Shown one piece after another: positions 1 to 12,326 of a stretch of DNA of 64,000 bases. Under the pieces are notes generated by a model, which had not been told where the DNA came from, made no database searches, and saw nothing but the letters and a program-made list of their open reading frames with translations. Every line of letters starts with the position of its first letter. Within the stretch, counting starts at the first letter, position 1. This DNA is from Pohlia nutans (lineage: Eukaryota > Streptophyta > Bryopsida > Bryales > Mniaceae). The position numbers and the translations under genes are program-made. The stretch lies in the NCBI GenBank assembly GCA_022496805.1, contig CM040106.1, positions 5,146,001-5,210,000 on the forward strand, written 5' to 3'.

Positions 1-1472
1 AAAAGAGTAAATATTGCAAAGAAATTGAATCTCAATAAAAGAATAGTAATATCCTAACCAAAAGATATTAATATTAAAAGAAATTACGACAAAGAATGAA
101 ATAAAAATTAAATTTATTGAATACATCAAATTCTGGAACTTCTAAATGATGAATTAAGTTGCTATTTTTGAGGTATATTTAAAAATTGTAAGTCATACTT
201 CAAATGAAGTATTTCTATATTTAAGTTCACCTTTGAATCATCATTAAAATGATAAAAATTAATGATATACATACATATACATATACATATACATGTATTT
301 CATCTTCATATACATAGTACAATTTTCCTTGCACAAACAACTGATTTCATAAAGGAGTCCACTTGGATCCACCTTTTGGCTTAAATTTCCTAAGCAAACC
401 CTATATTAAAATGTAATTTGAATAGAAATTCAAACACAATTTAATGTGTCTCAAATTAATTATTGTACAACTTTATTATTTTACAGACATATATTAAAAA
501 TATATATCCTACAACTAGGCAATTTCAAGTGACAATTATTTTTAGGAATTTACCAATTGCTAGCTTCTATCAAACAAGTGGATGATGAAATGCATCACCA
601 CCTTAAAGAGTTAAATCAATGACCTTGCCCATATCATGAATAAAACCTACCATTTATCCCATCACATGGATAGTTCACCCAATAGCTTAAGGTTGATAAT
701 GGCGAGTTTGAATAAATATCTTGTTTACTCTTGAAAGTAAGACATAACTTGTAGATCTGAAGATTGAATTCAGTTTTGTCTTCATACATACATTATAAGT
801 TTGCAAACTAAATTGGATTTTTTATGCAGTGCAAACCATACCTGTAAATCAAATATGTTTTCATTAGGAAGTAACCTCAATTATTCATAAATCATTGAAT
901 ACATATTGCAACACTTTATGTGCAATAGATGTTTAATATATCTTGCTATTAGGTACTCTATGTTAAAAAAATCTATTTACAACTTCAGCAACACATTATA
1001 TATTTTGAAAAGTTAATGAAAAAGAATTTTGTTACAAAATTCGGAATACTAAAGACTAACTCAAAAATATTAGAACATAACGTTTTTTTAAATATAGTTA
1101 TTTTAGAAATGAATTCGTTAATTGTTCAAGAAAAATTGAAATCACTTGAAAACCTTCATAAAAAAAAAAAACTTATCTACACAATGAAATATTTTTCTAA
1201 GTTTTCTTTCAGTTTAAGAACATTTTACATAGGAGTATATTTGTGTATATATCCCAAAGTGCAATGTACTAAACATTTACAAGTATACGTGAGTGCACAG
1301 AAGGGATATTAATTTGAACATTGTTGTATAACATATACTTACAATAAGCAAATTTAAAGCTGAAAATATTGACGTGCATTTACATTAAAAATATATTTAG
1401 GACATGATAAGATTTGTATACAAAGGCTTCTAGGCATATAACCCCTCATATCCATAGATATTTTAGAGGGAA
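1..1472. other. AT-rich stretch without recognised genes
   Basis: I see no convincing coding region here. The only long ORF (1016-1312, +) is Lys/Phe/Ile-rich low-complexity translation with no motif. A short (ATACAT)n-like microsatellite lies at about 265-295. Confidence 0.6.
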
Positions 1473-1960
1473 TCATGAACGCTTGTGGTTCTCAAAAATA
1501 ATGTGGAGTACACTCCGATAAATATAAAGATGCACATACACTAGAACCATGTCGCCAGTTTTACGAAGCTCTAGATTTATGTCCGCACCGTAGAGTTGAT
1601 CCGCGAAAGCCTTGACCTTGTTGATGTGTGCCGACATGCCGTCTTCTTCCTCCATCTTGCTGGTGAAGAATTTGCACCTCAAAAACAAAATGTTGACCAA
1701 ACTCTAGGGTTTGTGAATCTTGCAAAGCTTGGCCCATGCTTCCGCGGGTGTCTTGCAAGAAAAAATATGCGCGAGTTGCGAATCCGAGCGATTGAGGGCC
1801 AAAATGGCAAATGCCTTCTTCTCCCTCCTCATGTATGCTTGCATGACGCGTAGAGTGAAGGGGTTCCTCACTACCACCTACAATCTCCGACAAGTCCTTC
1901 TCCGCTAGCATTATCTTCATCTTGTACTTCAAAACCTGAATTGCATTGAAATTGCCTAAA
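1473..1960 (-). pseudogene. Ty1/copia gag relic (UBN2 / gag-polypeptide type)
   Basis: Reading the minus strand, a stretch near 1950 gives FNAIQVLKYKMKIMLAEKDL, which resembles the start of copia gag proteins (a W-K-x-K-M-x-x-x-L segment). After frameshifts, the part ending at 1473 gives LFLRCKFFTSKMEEEDGM followed by SAHINKVKAFADQL, matching the 'L-x-x-x-F-x-x-x-M-x-E-x-x-x-M-x-x-H-I-N-x-x-x' segment of the same domain. In the family this protein forms the particle capsid. Several frameshifts separate the pieces and no protease, integrase or RT is adjacent, so this is an old fragment. The opposite-strand ORFs over it are shadows. Confidence 0.72.
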
Positions 1961-2062
1961 ACCGCACCTTTGTGCTCCCAAATGCATTAAACGACTCCAC
2001 ATGAAAATTTTGAGCACTCCGAGGGCATGAAACACATGCAACACCTCTATCCAAGTGCCCAA

Positions 2063-2985
2063 TCACTAAAATCAGATTGTAGACTCTTCTCTTAAAGCGT
2101 CAACACCTCACAAATCACGTGCAAACTCACAAGAGTACCAACTTGAACAAAACAATGTTTCGCTTACAAAAGGGGTTTGGAATATAGAAAGTAGAGCATC
2201 AAAGGAAGAGATTGACCAAGAAGAGTGCTCCAATGTGCAACTTCAGCCTATGCGCACCTCCAATAGACAAGACTCCTCCAAAAAGATCAAAAATTTCTCC
2301 CGAAAGCTCCAAATCGGCCCCTTCCGCAACGACCTCCAAAAAAACGCCTCAATGGAATCCAGCACTCACGCAATACACATGAGTGGGCCCTTAACCTATT
2401 ATAGGTGATGGATGAAAGCACAAGGCACATACACAAACACAAGGAATGCGTAGAATGAGAAAATCTTTACTCAAGAGCTTCTCTCCTTAAGAGGTGTACA
2501 CTAGGAGGTGTGCATGACAACCCATATGGGATAACTCAGCACTAGAGGCCCTCAGAGATCAACCCATGCTTTGAACCCTCTCCAAGACATCATTTTTTCT
2601 AGCCAAACCCCTTTGGCTTCTAGCAACACTATCCTACATCTTCTACTTCAAGAGCGACTCACAATTGTTGCACACATGTATTCTACGTATAGTTGATACC
2701 ATAGATTTGCGTAAATGCTTTGTTTTGAAATTAACATCATCAGTTTTTGTTGTTTGGGGAAAGAATTTGATTCTTTCAGTTGAGGTTTGTTGTGTGTAGT
2801 GTGTATAGTCTTGACAAAACATAGACTAGAGAGAGGGGGAGACAGAGAAAGATTATGAAAATTGGGTCTTCATGAAAATATGAAGATCATTGAGGATAAA
2901 GACATTATCTTCACATATACATCATTTTATGGGTGTAATATAATTAAGTCTGAAAGTGTGTAAGTATTTGTATAGTCCGTAATAT
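2063..2985. other. no recognised feature
   Basis: No coding region or repeat with clear structure was seen. The 3' part is followed by a purine-rich tract. Confidence 0.5.
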
Positions 2986-2989
2986 ATGA

Positions 2990-3106
2990 AGATTAGGGAG
3001 AGGGAGAGGGAGAAGGAGAGGGAGTGGAAGCGGAAGAGGATTAGGGAGTGGGAGCGGGAGAGGATGAGGGAGAAGGAGCTGGAGCGGGAGAGAATGTTGG
3101 AGCAGC
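2990..3106 (+). repeat. GA-rich low-complexity tract
   Basis: The plus strand is almost all purine, built from variants of GGGAGAGGGAGAAGGAG. It translates to a long Arg/Glu run on + and Ser/Leu/Phe on -. Both ORFs crossing it are by-products of the composition. Confidence 0.8.
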
Positions 3107-3831
3107 ATTCGTGCCTCAAGTGTGGTAGAAATGACAAAAGCCTTAGATCGCTAAAACTAAAGCAAGACTGTGAAGGGAAGACTAGCAAGCAATCAAAGCA
3201 AGACTCTCAAACAATAGTAATCAAGGGCCAACTACCAATTTGATTCAGATGATTGCCTAGGAGGCTATGGACACGAGCATCTCCATGATTATTAGGCCTA
3301 TACTTAGCATCCCCTTAATTTGCATATTGCTCCATACTAGAAAAAAAACGAAGCCTTCATAGGGCGTTGAGTTTTCCACAGCCCGAGGCTCTTTTTCAAG
3401 ACTGACCGGTTGAAAGTTTTATCTGCTGATGTGGCCGAAGTGCCGGTGATGTATCATGAAAACCCCGCGTATTCCCGCTCGCTTGCGGCGCGGAAGAGCG
3501 CAACATGAGGTTATGTTGAATCACGACTAGCACAACAAATCATACGTCCAGTGCAAATCTTTAGGGTTTATAGAAACCACGCTTGTTCCACAGTAACGGC
3601 AAAATGTTTGTTAGAAATCTTGATACGTCTGTTGGGCCAAATAAGTCTTTGATTAATTCTCTGCGGCTCTGCGACTGTTCTGATAAGGCATGAAGAATAC
3701 TAGGTCTGTCTTGAGTTATCCTTTAGACTCTCATCACTCTCTCCTAAAAACTGGTACTCCTAGGATTGGATCAACTCAAATTTTGGACCATGCTTGATCG
3801 TGGTTGCTTGTGAATTGCGATTAAGTGCACA
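3107..3831. other. upstream flank of gene A, nothing recognised
   Basis: No ORF of note. A GC-richer patch at about 3420-3500 stands out from the AT-rich surroundings. It could be a 5' flank or promoter region of gene A, but no TATA or TSS signal is convincing. Confidence 0.35.
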
Positions 3832-5432
3832 ATGAGGCCAAGGAGTTACATCCAAAGTGTGGTACTCTTCAACGAGAAGAATGAGCAAGACAAATGGATA
3901 CCACCCAAAATCGAATTAAATTCTTGGGTTTCCATGCGACCCGGAAAAATGGGTGGCTATGCGCAAGATGCTAAGCGACATGGTGGTGAATCTATCACAG
4001 GTGCGTACAAAGCCAAGGTTATAGGATTTGATGTAGGTCCTACTCGAGCTGTTTCACAAATTTTGGTGCAACATGCGTATATGCGAAGGAAACTAAAGTT
4101 GCATCCTGCCCAATTACCACGACAATCGGCTTGCAACTGTAAGTGTCTCCTGATTTCTAATTTGATTGTTTGAATTTTTTTTTATGCTTCTTTTTTTTAA
4201 AACTCATTCATGTAGCACTTTCAATTTATTTTAGATGCGTCTTTATTTTTTATACTCATTCATGTAGCACTTTTAATTTCGTTTAGATGCATCTTTCTTT
4301 TTATACTCATGTAGCATTTTTAGTTTATTTTAAAAGCATCTTTTCTTTCATACTCATGTAGCACTTTTATTTTAGTTTAGATGCATCTTTCTTTTTATGC
4401 TCAAGTAGCAATTTTCTTTTATTTTAGATGCATCCCTCTCTTCATACTCCTTCTCTTCCTCATATAGCATATTTATTTTATTTTAGCACTATCTCTTTCT
4501 TCTTAGCATCTTTCTTTTTAGCAACTCTTTGCATTTCAATAAATTCAAGTGAAATATTTTAATGCGTAGTGTTGGTATTTTGTCAGATTTGTATCCCTCT
4601 ATCCCTCTGCATATGAAGATCGGATAGATCTAAAGAGTATTCTTCAAGTGATTTGTGTCTCCCATGCAGAAATTGGGGAACTTAGTAAAGGATCCCGGAG
4701 TCATAAAGAATTGCTTAAAGAATCTATCTTCTTTTACAACTCATTTTATCATCCAAGCTTGGTTGGAGATTATGGTCGTGCTGAACCCATTGCTTTGCCA
4801 AAATTCTCAGATAAAGCATGGCCCTTACTTAATATGGCGACTACTGAAGCGTTTAGGGCTCAAATGCGAGAGGATTTCCTTTGCTCAATGAAGCCAAGCA
4901 TTGGCAGTAAAGCAACTCGCTTGAGTTGGTTCATGCCTATTACTGTGATGGTTGATTTATTCGTTGTTGCAAGTACTATTTACAGAACACAAACTTCATT
5001 CGTATTCAAAGAAGTATCACACAATCTATTTGCTTCTCTTATGGATAAAGGTTGGCAAGAAAACATATGCGTTGGAGCTGATATTATCAAATGTGTTGTT
5101 GATCCTATCTTTGTGACATTCAAATACCATATTGGTAGGTCGACTCTGTATGGAAATTTCTCCTATTACAGGAGCAGAATGAAAGGAACAAATCTTTGGA
5201 GCAAATAGATCAAAGTGAGCCTACACATGTGGTTACCATTGAATGCGAGATGGGAGATTGGCGCCAAAATTTGGAAGTAAGATTTACTTGGAGTTTGGCG
5301 TTAGTAAGATCCGAGGTAGAATTGACTCTTGGATCTAACGCTCCAGAGACCTTTTTCATATGCATAGTTGAAGAAGAACATATCGTGCAAAAGGTACGAT
5401 TACTAAGGAGTTATATAAGGAATTTTATTTGA
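3832..5432 (+). pseudogene. gene A: unrecognised protein gene, likely degenerate
   Basis: Family not recognised. The first exon (3832-4138) encodes a segment with SWV and GGYAQDAKRHGG motifs and ends at a good donor (AACT|GTAAGT). An AT-rich intron follows, with a minisatellite. A plausible acceptor (CCCATGCAG) at 4669 opens a second coding stretch to about 5208, containing YNSFYHPSLVGDYGRAEPI, and a third piece (5196-5395) ends at a possible donor. Joining the first two exons as drawn puts TAA at the junction, so either the splice model is wrong or the copy is broken. A relative of the first exon lies at 27255-27600 on the minus strand. Gene A converges on gene B. The two might once have belonged to one element, but I found no terminal repeats enclosing the pair. 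Confidence 0.4.
4197..4450 (+). repeat. minisatellite, about 47-52 bp unit, five degenerate copies
   Basis: Repeated unit is of the form ACTCATGTAGCACTTTTA, then a T-rich spacer, then TTTAGATGCATCTTTCTTT. It lies inside the putative intron of gene A. The copies differ by small indels and substitutions. Confidence 0.75.
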
Positions 5433-5750
5433 TTAGAGTCAAAAAATTGTGCCCAAAATCTTCATTGAGTTTCAAAAATTGAGAATATTGTTGATTTAGA
5501 TGATTGCAGATAAATCGTAGGAGACAATCGAAGCTTATAGCTGGACATTTTTTGCCACCAAAAATTTGCAAATTGTTCCACTTACCTAAGCAACATCAGG
5601 TGGTCAAGGAACCCACTTGTTGGCAATGCGATCACATTTTTGCATCCACAACGCCGTGTATGTAGCAGCACTTGATAAAGCAGATGCTTCTTGTCTTTTT
5701 TAAATTTGAGTCGTTATTGTTGCTTGATCTGGTCCAGTGAGACTCAAGTT

Positions 5751-6701
5751 TTATTTGGTGAGTTTCTCCAAGTCTTGAAACCGGTGCTGAATGATACGGT
5801 ACCAATGTTGGTATGTTTTCTCCAAAGGCGATTTTTTAGACTTCCCTCCCCCATGTTGTGTGTGACGCTGATAAGCAGCTTTCGCAGCATAACGCATATA
5901 TTCCATTCCTTGAGTGGACCACTTTGATAGACTGCCATATTGTGCAACAAACCATGGGCTGTGTTTAACGAGTATATGCTATCATCAATTGAAACCAACT
6001 TAGTCTGTACAAATCCTTGATCTATCCATCTTTAGTTTTGTGGACCTTACATAATTTTCATCGATTTCTTGGTAGGCAAACTATCAAAGCAAGAGGCCCT
6101 GTTTGTGCTACCATTCCTATTTTGGTTATAGTATACCTCTAGAGTACATTTCAATGAAGGAATAAAAAAAGATTAGGATGAAGCTTACAATATGATGTGT
6201 CACATGGGTTTCATCAAAGGCAGCAATATACTTTCGGCCCCAATCTTCCACGTCATTCTTGAAAGCTTGTTTCATATCCTCTGAGTACGTCAATGAGGTG
6301 AAGTATGGTTGTAGTTTCTCCAAGCCTTGCCAAACTGCCAGTTTTGTAAACTTAGAAACTCCTGAGTCTATGAAATTCCTTTCCGCACACACAACATCTG
6401 CATACAACTTCTCAGATCCTCCAGCTAGTGTCGATGGTTTGAAAAGTTTAAGAGAATGAACTCCATTAAACGAAGGTTTGCAAGGAACGCTGATGAATTT
6501 TTTCTAATAAATCAAGACGTTTCCTCCATGCGCCCTAGTGGATGATAAGACCTTTTGCATTTTGCCAATTGCTTGTTTTCGTTCACTCTTCTCACTCAAC
6601 ATCCAGATGAATTGAAAGTGTAAGTGAATAATCTTTTCAACTATTCTGTTAAAACAGTGAAGTGTGCATATGTGTACTCTATTCAATGGAATAGGTAATA
6701 C
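5751..6701 (-). pseudogene. gene B, 3' segment (transposase-like, degenerate)
   Basis: This is the C-terminal part of gene B, downstream of the copia insertion. From 6701 the frame carries PIPLNRVHICTLHCFNRIV, then AHGGNVLIY followed by TAG (6504-6506), then VVCAERNFIDSG, LQPYFTSLTYSEDM and WGRKYIAAFDETHVTHHI. A donor (ATT|GTAAGC) stands at about 6187 and an acceptor (GATGATAG) at 5979. The last exon (5978-5751) is fully open for 75 codons: HILVKHSPWFVAQYGSL, QGMEYMRYAAKAAYQRHTQH, then TAA. Splicing gives a T-H-x-x-H-I-L junction. The His/Cys-rich pattern suggests a metal-binding or nuclease-like protein, but I cannot name the family. The stop shows this copy is dead. Confidence 0.6.
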
Positions 6702-7258
6702 TGTTTTGTTCTTGGATGATTTTCATCCATTATTTTCCGTGGAATTGAAACCTCTGTCCATTTTGTGTTCTCGGTTTTCGTGCCTTATAACTCTGTTCTG
6801 CGAACGCCTGTGTCTGTCTGTGCGAGTGTTTGAGTAGTTGAGTTGAGAGACGGAGCTATGGCGTGTATGCATATGAGAGAGTGAACAGGAAGCGAATAAA
6901 ATTGAAACCGGTGTTAAGAGATAATTGCAGAGAAAAAGATAGTATCGTTAGCAGAGTAAAATTGTATAAGAACTGATTGAAAGAATAAAGATACGTTAGT
7001 CTGTGTGCGGGTTTTGGTTGTTGTGTGTGTGTCTGAACAGGTAGGTGAAGTGCTTATGATCTGAGTGAGTAATTGAGTGAAAGAATTGTTATTGAGTTGT
7101 TTGTTTGAACAAGAGAATTGAGTAACGGTTGAGATAATTGTGTAGAAAGAGAATGATATAAATAGAATAGCGCTTTTGTAATTGAATTAGAAGAAGAAAA
7201 TAAAGATACATTAGAAATTGCCTTTTATAGCAGACTTGAAGAGAAACTACATTGAACA
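6702..7258 (+). repeat. copia 5' LTR
   Basis: 557 bp, starts TGTTTTGTTC and ends TTGAACA. Matches 12327-12883 almost exactly. A GT-rich stretch (GTTGTGTGTGTGTC) occurs in both copies. The sequence just inside, AGGTTATGGGCGG, is the place for a primer-binding site, but I could not match it to a specific tRNA. Confidence 0.9.
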
Positions 7259-7735
7259 AAAGGTTATGGGCGGTGTCTCACGCACATTGTTGCGCGTACT
7301 CTGTCGGTGGTAAATTAGGTTTCATCGGTCTATTTAGATTTTAGCTCTCTTTTCTTTCATTCTTGCAGAATTTTAGTCTTTCTAATTTTCACCATGCCCT
7401 ATCGCGTTTGTACTTCAGATCAGCTGTGCGATTCTTGTAATCACCATGATCTTCATACACGCATTTTAGCTACCTTACAGTATTTTCTTCCATACTGCTC
7501 TGTCATTCGAGACTTCGATGCTCTTATTTTTCCATGGATAGTCGCTTTCTTTATAGGCAAGTGGACTCCGCAGTGTGATCGTCATTTCCATATTCTCTCG
7601 GCTATCGTCCTTAGTCGCAGATAGGTTGTTTTAATATTTTTTAGACATTTTCCTTCAGTAGCTTCCATTTTATTTTGTTTCTTTTATTTTTCTTAATACA
7701 AGTCTATCCTCTGTTTTTACGGGGTTGTGAGAGCC
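7259..7735 (+). other. copia untranslated leader
   Basis: Between the 5' LTR and gag. The ORF at 7394-7624 has no recognised motif and is probably incidental. Confidence 0.6.
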
Positions 7736-8704
7736 ATGGCTGCTACTGATAAGGACCTTTACGGGATTGAGCGCTTCAATGGTACAAAATTCCATACACG
7801 GAAATTCCAGGTGAAGAACTTACTAAAAGCTAAACGACTTCTTGGTATTGTCAAGGGCACCGAACTACTTCAAGACGCACTAGTACCACAAACGTGGTAT
7901 GACAGAGACAATACTGCTATAGGGATTATTTTCTCTTCTGTTGAGAGGCGTTTCACCAAACCCTTGATGAATTGCCAATCTGCACATGCTGCTTGGAAAC
8001 GTGCACATGACCTCTGGGAAGCTAGTGATTCATCTGATATCCATCAGCTTCAAAGTCAATTCTATACTCTTAAGATTCCACAAGGTGGCAGCGTAGCAGA
8101 TTTCCTTGGAGAAGTTGAAGAGATCTTGACGTCTCTTTCAGCAGTTGGTGAGCCTTTCAGTGATGCAGCTGTTATTGCGAAGTTTCTGGATAATGTTCCT
8201 CCACACCGCAGTCATTTTTGAACATCATGGAATTTATCTCCAGTTGAAGATCGCACTCTCGACAATCTGATTGCGTCATTACTTCGAGAAGACAAACAGA
8301 GCCGTCAATCGTCCTCTGCAACACCAAATGGGGCACATGCATTTATTGCACAGCGCAATCGACCTCCATTTCCACCAAGGTCATTTCCACAAGTGAGTAA
8401 TTCGATCAGTGGGAGTAATTCGACCAGTGGGAGCAATTAGCATACTAGAGGGAGTACTTACCAGCATTTTCCTGGATGAAATAACCTTCCTCAATCGAAT
8501 TCTTCGCAACCAGCATATCGTAGGTGCGTTGGTCCTACTTGTAAACATATTCAACATCAATCTTCTTCTTCTTTTAGAACTTCAGATTTAAGGAGTAAGA
8601 GGACTATGGAAATCATGGAGATGAAGAAGTATACTCGTTGTAATTGCTGCTATGCCATTGGACACTGGGCTGATGAATGTCCTCATCGCTTTCAATATTC
8701 TTGA
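7736..8704 (+). pseudogene. gag: copia gag
   Basis: The ATG at 7736 opens MAATDKDLYGIERFNG, then FHTRKFQVKNLLKAK, the usual N-terminus of copia gag (F-N-G-x-x-F-x-x-W-K type, here with the Trp replaced). The middle shows QLQSQFYTLKIPQGGSVADF. A TGA stops the frame at 8221. The frame continues with stops through a Ser/Asn-rich linker to a zinc knuckle, CNCCYAIGHWADEC (C-x2-C-x4-H-x4-C), which binds RNA in this family. At least three in-frame stops interrupt it. A TGA at about 8702 separates it from the protease reading. Confidence 0.85.
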
Positions 8705-9355
8705 CCAGTGCGCTCAAATTTTCGAGCTCATGTAGCTGAAACTCAGGACTCTCAATTTAGTGATGATCACTACGACTATAATACCTTTCATCCTGTTGAT
8801 ACCTTTCCTCCTACTGATCATCATGTTCAGTCTTTCCAATTTAACTCGGATGTAACATCCTATCCTACAAACACATGTCCTTCTCCTTCATACTATCAAC
8901 CTGAGTTTCAACCTGATCAGACATATCCATCCTCACCCGAATCCCGAGACTTCACAGATATGCATGAAGAACGTTCCTTCATGGCAATTGTTCAAGAACA
9001 TTTTAGTGATGCTCAGGATGCATGGATAGCAGACACTGGTGCAACTCGACATATGACCAACAAGTTAGCCTGGTTTGTGGATATCAAGCCCATTCCTATG
9101 GATCAAGAGTGGAGTATCAAAGCAATTGGAGGAAAAGTTTGTTACGCCACTGGTATAGGCACTATTCCCATTCTCATACAACTTCCGGATTCTACTCTGA
9201 CTGCATCCATGAACGATGTTCTATATGTCCCAGATCTTCAACAGAATCTATTCTCGACAACTGAGCTTGCCAAACAGAACAAGTTATTTTTCAACGGGGA
9301 CGATCAACACTGCTACCTTAGGGATGGTAACAAGATTGTGATGACTGGGATTTGA
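8705..9355 (+). pseudogene. copia aspartic protease region
   Basis: An open stretch of about 215 codons. A Pro/Tyr/Asp-rich linker leads to WIADTGATRHMT, the active-site Asp-Thr-Gly of copia proteases, followed by VLYVPDLQQNLFSTTELAKQ, the conserved C-terminal half. The protease releases gag, integrase and RT from the polyprotein. The reading ends at a TGA at 9353-9355 before integrase, so the polyprotein is interrupted. Confidence 0.88.
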
Positions 9356-9471
9356 AAGGTTACATATATCGTCTTCGTTTCTCTGTCATTCTTCCAAGAC
9401 AAACTCAAGCCTTATCAGCTATAACGCCATTCAAAGATATAGCTTCCGATAGTCCTTCTTTACCTTTATAG

Positions 9472-10600
9472 GTTTGGCATCATAGACTTGGATACTTGCA
9501 TTATGACATGATAAAGCGAATGGCATCTTCTAGGATGGTTAAAGGATTAAATATCAAAGGCACAACAACAATTCCTTCTACCAGCGTATGTTCTGGGTGT
9601 GTTTTTGGAAAACTCAAGCGTCATTCTTTTCCAACTAAGCCTGACCATCCAAGAGAAGATCGTCCTGGAGTTCTTATCCATGCAGATGTTTGTGGACCCA
9701 TGTCTCAAACATCTTGTGGAGGATCCAAGTATTTTATACTTTTCAAGGATGATGCTTCATGCTACAGGTTTGTGTACTGTGCTCAACACAAATCGGAGGC
9801 ACTTCAGTGTTTTAAGAATGTCAATGAAGCTGTGTAACAACTTCATGGTACATCAATTACTGTTCTGAGGACTGATAACGGTATTGAGTTTTGTAACCAA
9901 GCCTTTCGAACTTATGTTAATACTCATCGTATTAAGCATGAGTTTACTGTTCCAAACAATCCACAACAGAATGGAGCAATTGAAAAGGATAACAGGACGG
10001 TAATGGAAATGGCAAGGAGTGTCATACATCAAGCTCAGGTTTCTATCAAATTTTGGGCTGAAGCGGTTTGCTACTCTGTTTATACACTCAATCGCATAGG
10101 AACAAGATTGCTTAGATATACGCCTTATCAGATATTCACAGGAGTTCAACCCTCTGTTGCTCATCTTCGACCATTTGGATCACCCTGCTATATACATATC
10201 CCTGATGATCTTAGAACAAAGCTTCAACCTAAAGCAGTTGAAGGTCTTTTTATGGGATACTCTAAGTTCTCAAAGGGATATAGGATTTGGCATATTGCTA
10301 AGGCTAAGATAGTAATATCTAGAGACATCGTCGTTAATGAATCAAATCTTTTCTCTACTAAGCTTTCTAGACCTCCTTCCCAGCATGTAGAAATATTTTT
10401 GGACGAAGTCTTAGACTCTTTGCCTACAGATCCTGTAGCAGCTTTTCCTGACCCTAATCCTGAAGGATATGGCTCCCAGGTGCATCGCCAACAAACTAAA
10501 ACACCATCATGTCAGCCAGATTCTTCAAATATTCCTCAAGATACACCTGCTCCTTCAGTTCGAGTCAGTTCGTGTATCAGGAAACCTCCTGACAGATATA
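9472..10600 (+). pseudogene. copia integrase
   Basis: The zinc-binding HHCC domain starts VWHHRLGYLHYDMI and continues to CSGCVFGKLKRHSF. The catalytic core shows the first Asp in HADVCGPMSQTS, the second in RTDNGIEFCNQAF and the Glu in NNPQQNGAIEKDNRTVMEMA, so the DDE triad is present. C-terminal motifs include FGSPCYIHIP and GYSKFSKGYRIW. A TAA at 9835-9837 lies between the first and second Asp. Integrase inserts the cDNA, and here it could not be made intact. Confidence 0.9.
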
Positions 10601-11727
10601 CACCTTCGGCTTTTGCCACTACGTCCAGAGCCTTTCATGCAGAAGTTTCGAAGAACTTACCTCCAGTACCAACAACGTATGAAGAAGCATTAGGAACAAA
10701 ATATTCTGTTGAACGGCAGGCAGCCATGAAAGATGAATACAATTCTTTACAGCAGAATAAGACGTGGGTTCTAACAGCTCTCCCACCAGGACGTAAAGCA
10801 ATCAATTGCAAATGGGTATATGCTGTGAAGACTAAACCAGATGGCACTCTTGATAGATTCAAAGCCAGACTTGTGGCTAAGGGTTGCAGTCAACAACCAG
10901 GGGTGGATTTTCAAGACACTTATTCCCCGGTGGTCAAGTTTAGAAGTTTGCGAACCATCTTGGCGATTTGTGCAGCTCAAGACTTAGAGATCGTCCAAAT
11001 TGATATTCGTACAGCATTCCTGAATGGCACTTTACATGAGGAAATATATATGAAGCAACCGCCAAGTTTTTCAAACGACACTAATCCTGATGTTGTTTGT
11101 TTACTGAAGAAATCCACATACGGCCTTCGATAAGCCAGTCGAGCATGGAACGAATGTCTCGACAACTTTCTGAAGAATAACAAACTTTCAGTAACACAAG
11201 AAGATGAGTGTGTTTGTTTTTCGAAAACACCTTCTATTCTAATTGTTGCTATTTTTGTTGATGATGGCTTGATTTGTGCTCCAACGATAGCCAGAATTCA
11301 TCATGTCCTGGAACCAATGAAAGGTGTATTTGAGGTCAAAGAGACTACTCCTGAGGTCTACGTTGGAGTTCATATTCAGAGGAATCGTCGTCTTCGACAG
11401 ATTCATATTGATCAGACACCCTATATTTTGGCGAAACTACAAGCTTTTGGTTATGATCACTGTTCTCCAACAACAGTTCCTGTTGACTGTACCACTCAAC
11501 TTCGACACACTTCTATCATAGGCGATGACAAGTTTGAGGAGTCCTTTCCTTATAAAAATATGCTTGGCAGTCTCCAGTTTGGATCATATATCACAAGGCC
11601 AGACATTACATATGCCATCAGTAGCACATGTCCCTATCAAGCAAACCCTAATCATGAACATTGCAATGCCTTGAGAAAGATTCATATATTTACGAGGAGC
11701 ACCAGAGTATGGCATCACATATGGTAG
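10601..11727 (+). pseudogene. copia reverse transcriptase (RVT_2 type)
   Basis: Motifs in order: KTWVLTALPPGRKAINCKWV, FKARLVAKGCSQQPGVDF, the catalytic-Asp segment IVQIDIRTAFLNGTLHEEIY, and the YxDD box as FVDDGLIC. Then comes the usual tail YVGVHIQRNRR, MLGSLQFGSYITRPDIT. The frame is broken by TAA at 11131-11133 after the STYGLR box. Both catalytic regions are otherwise well kept. Confidence 0.9.
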
Positions 11728-11740
11728 TCAAGAACCAAAC

Positions 11741-12229
11741 ATGGTCTTTCATGCGTTCTGCGATGCGGATTATGGCAATGATAAGGACGATCGACATTCC
11801 CGCTCAGGATGGATTATTTTCCTCAACCATGGACCGGTTGCTTGGGGTTCTCATAAACAAGATTGCCTTGCAACCTCGACTACTCATGCGGAATGTATTG
11901 CGATGTATGATTGTTCCAGAGAAGTTCTTTGGTTCCGCAAATTACTTCGCAGCCCTGGGTTTTCACAGGACAAGCCTACTGTCATGTATTGTGACAACCA
12001 GACAGCTATCCGTCTTGCAGAGCACCCTTCCAGCTCAAACAAGACTAAGCATATTCAGATTAAATATCTATATGCCACGGAACAGCTCAAACTTGGCGAA
12101 GTCTTGTATCAATACGTTCCAACTCATCGACAACTGGCAGATATTTTCACCAAAGGTTTACCAGCGGAGCAATTCAAGATTATGCGAAATGCCATGTTGC
12201 AGAGTGCTACTGAGTTCGCTTCTGCTTAG
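11741..12229 (+). pseudogene. copia RNase H
   Basis: Separated from RT by a frameshift near 11700. Shows FHAFCDADYGNDKDDRHSRS, then QDCLATSTTHAECIAMYD, MYCDNQTAIRLAEHP and HIQIKYLYATEQL, ending QLADIFTKGLPAEQF. These are the standard copia RNase H and C-terminal motifs. The domain is open throughout at 162 codons and removes the RNA strand during reverse transcription. Confidence 0.88.
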
Positions 12230-12326
12230 CCACTTCTTTCGAATGACACCGTCACATTGAAGTGGGAGATTTCTTTGTCTTTAAGTTCGTGTTATCAGTG
12301 TTTCTCGGTTTCATTCGACGAGTGGG

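Noticed and set aside
1016..1312. 98-codon plus-strand ORF
   Set aside because: AT-driven composition with no homologous motif.
2922..3243. Arg/Glu-rich and Ser/Leu-rich ORFs
   Set aside because: Produced by the GA-rich tract on both strands.
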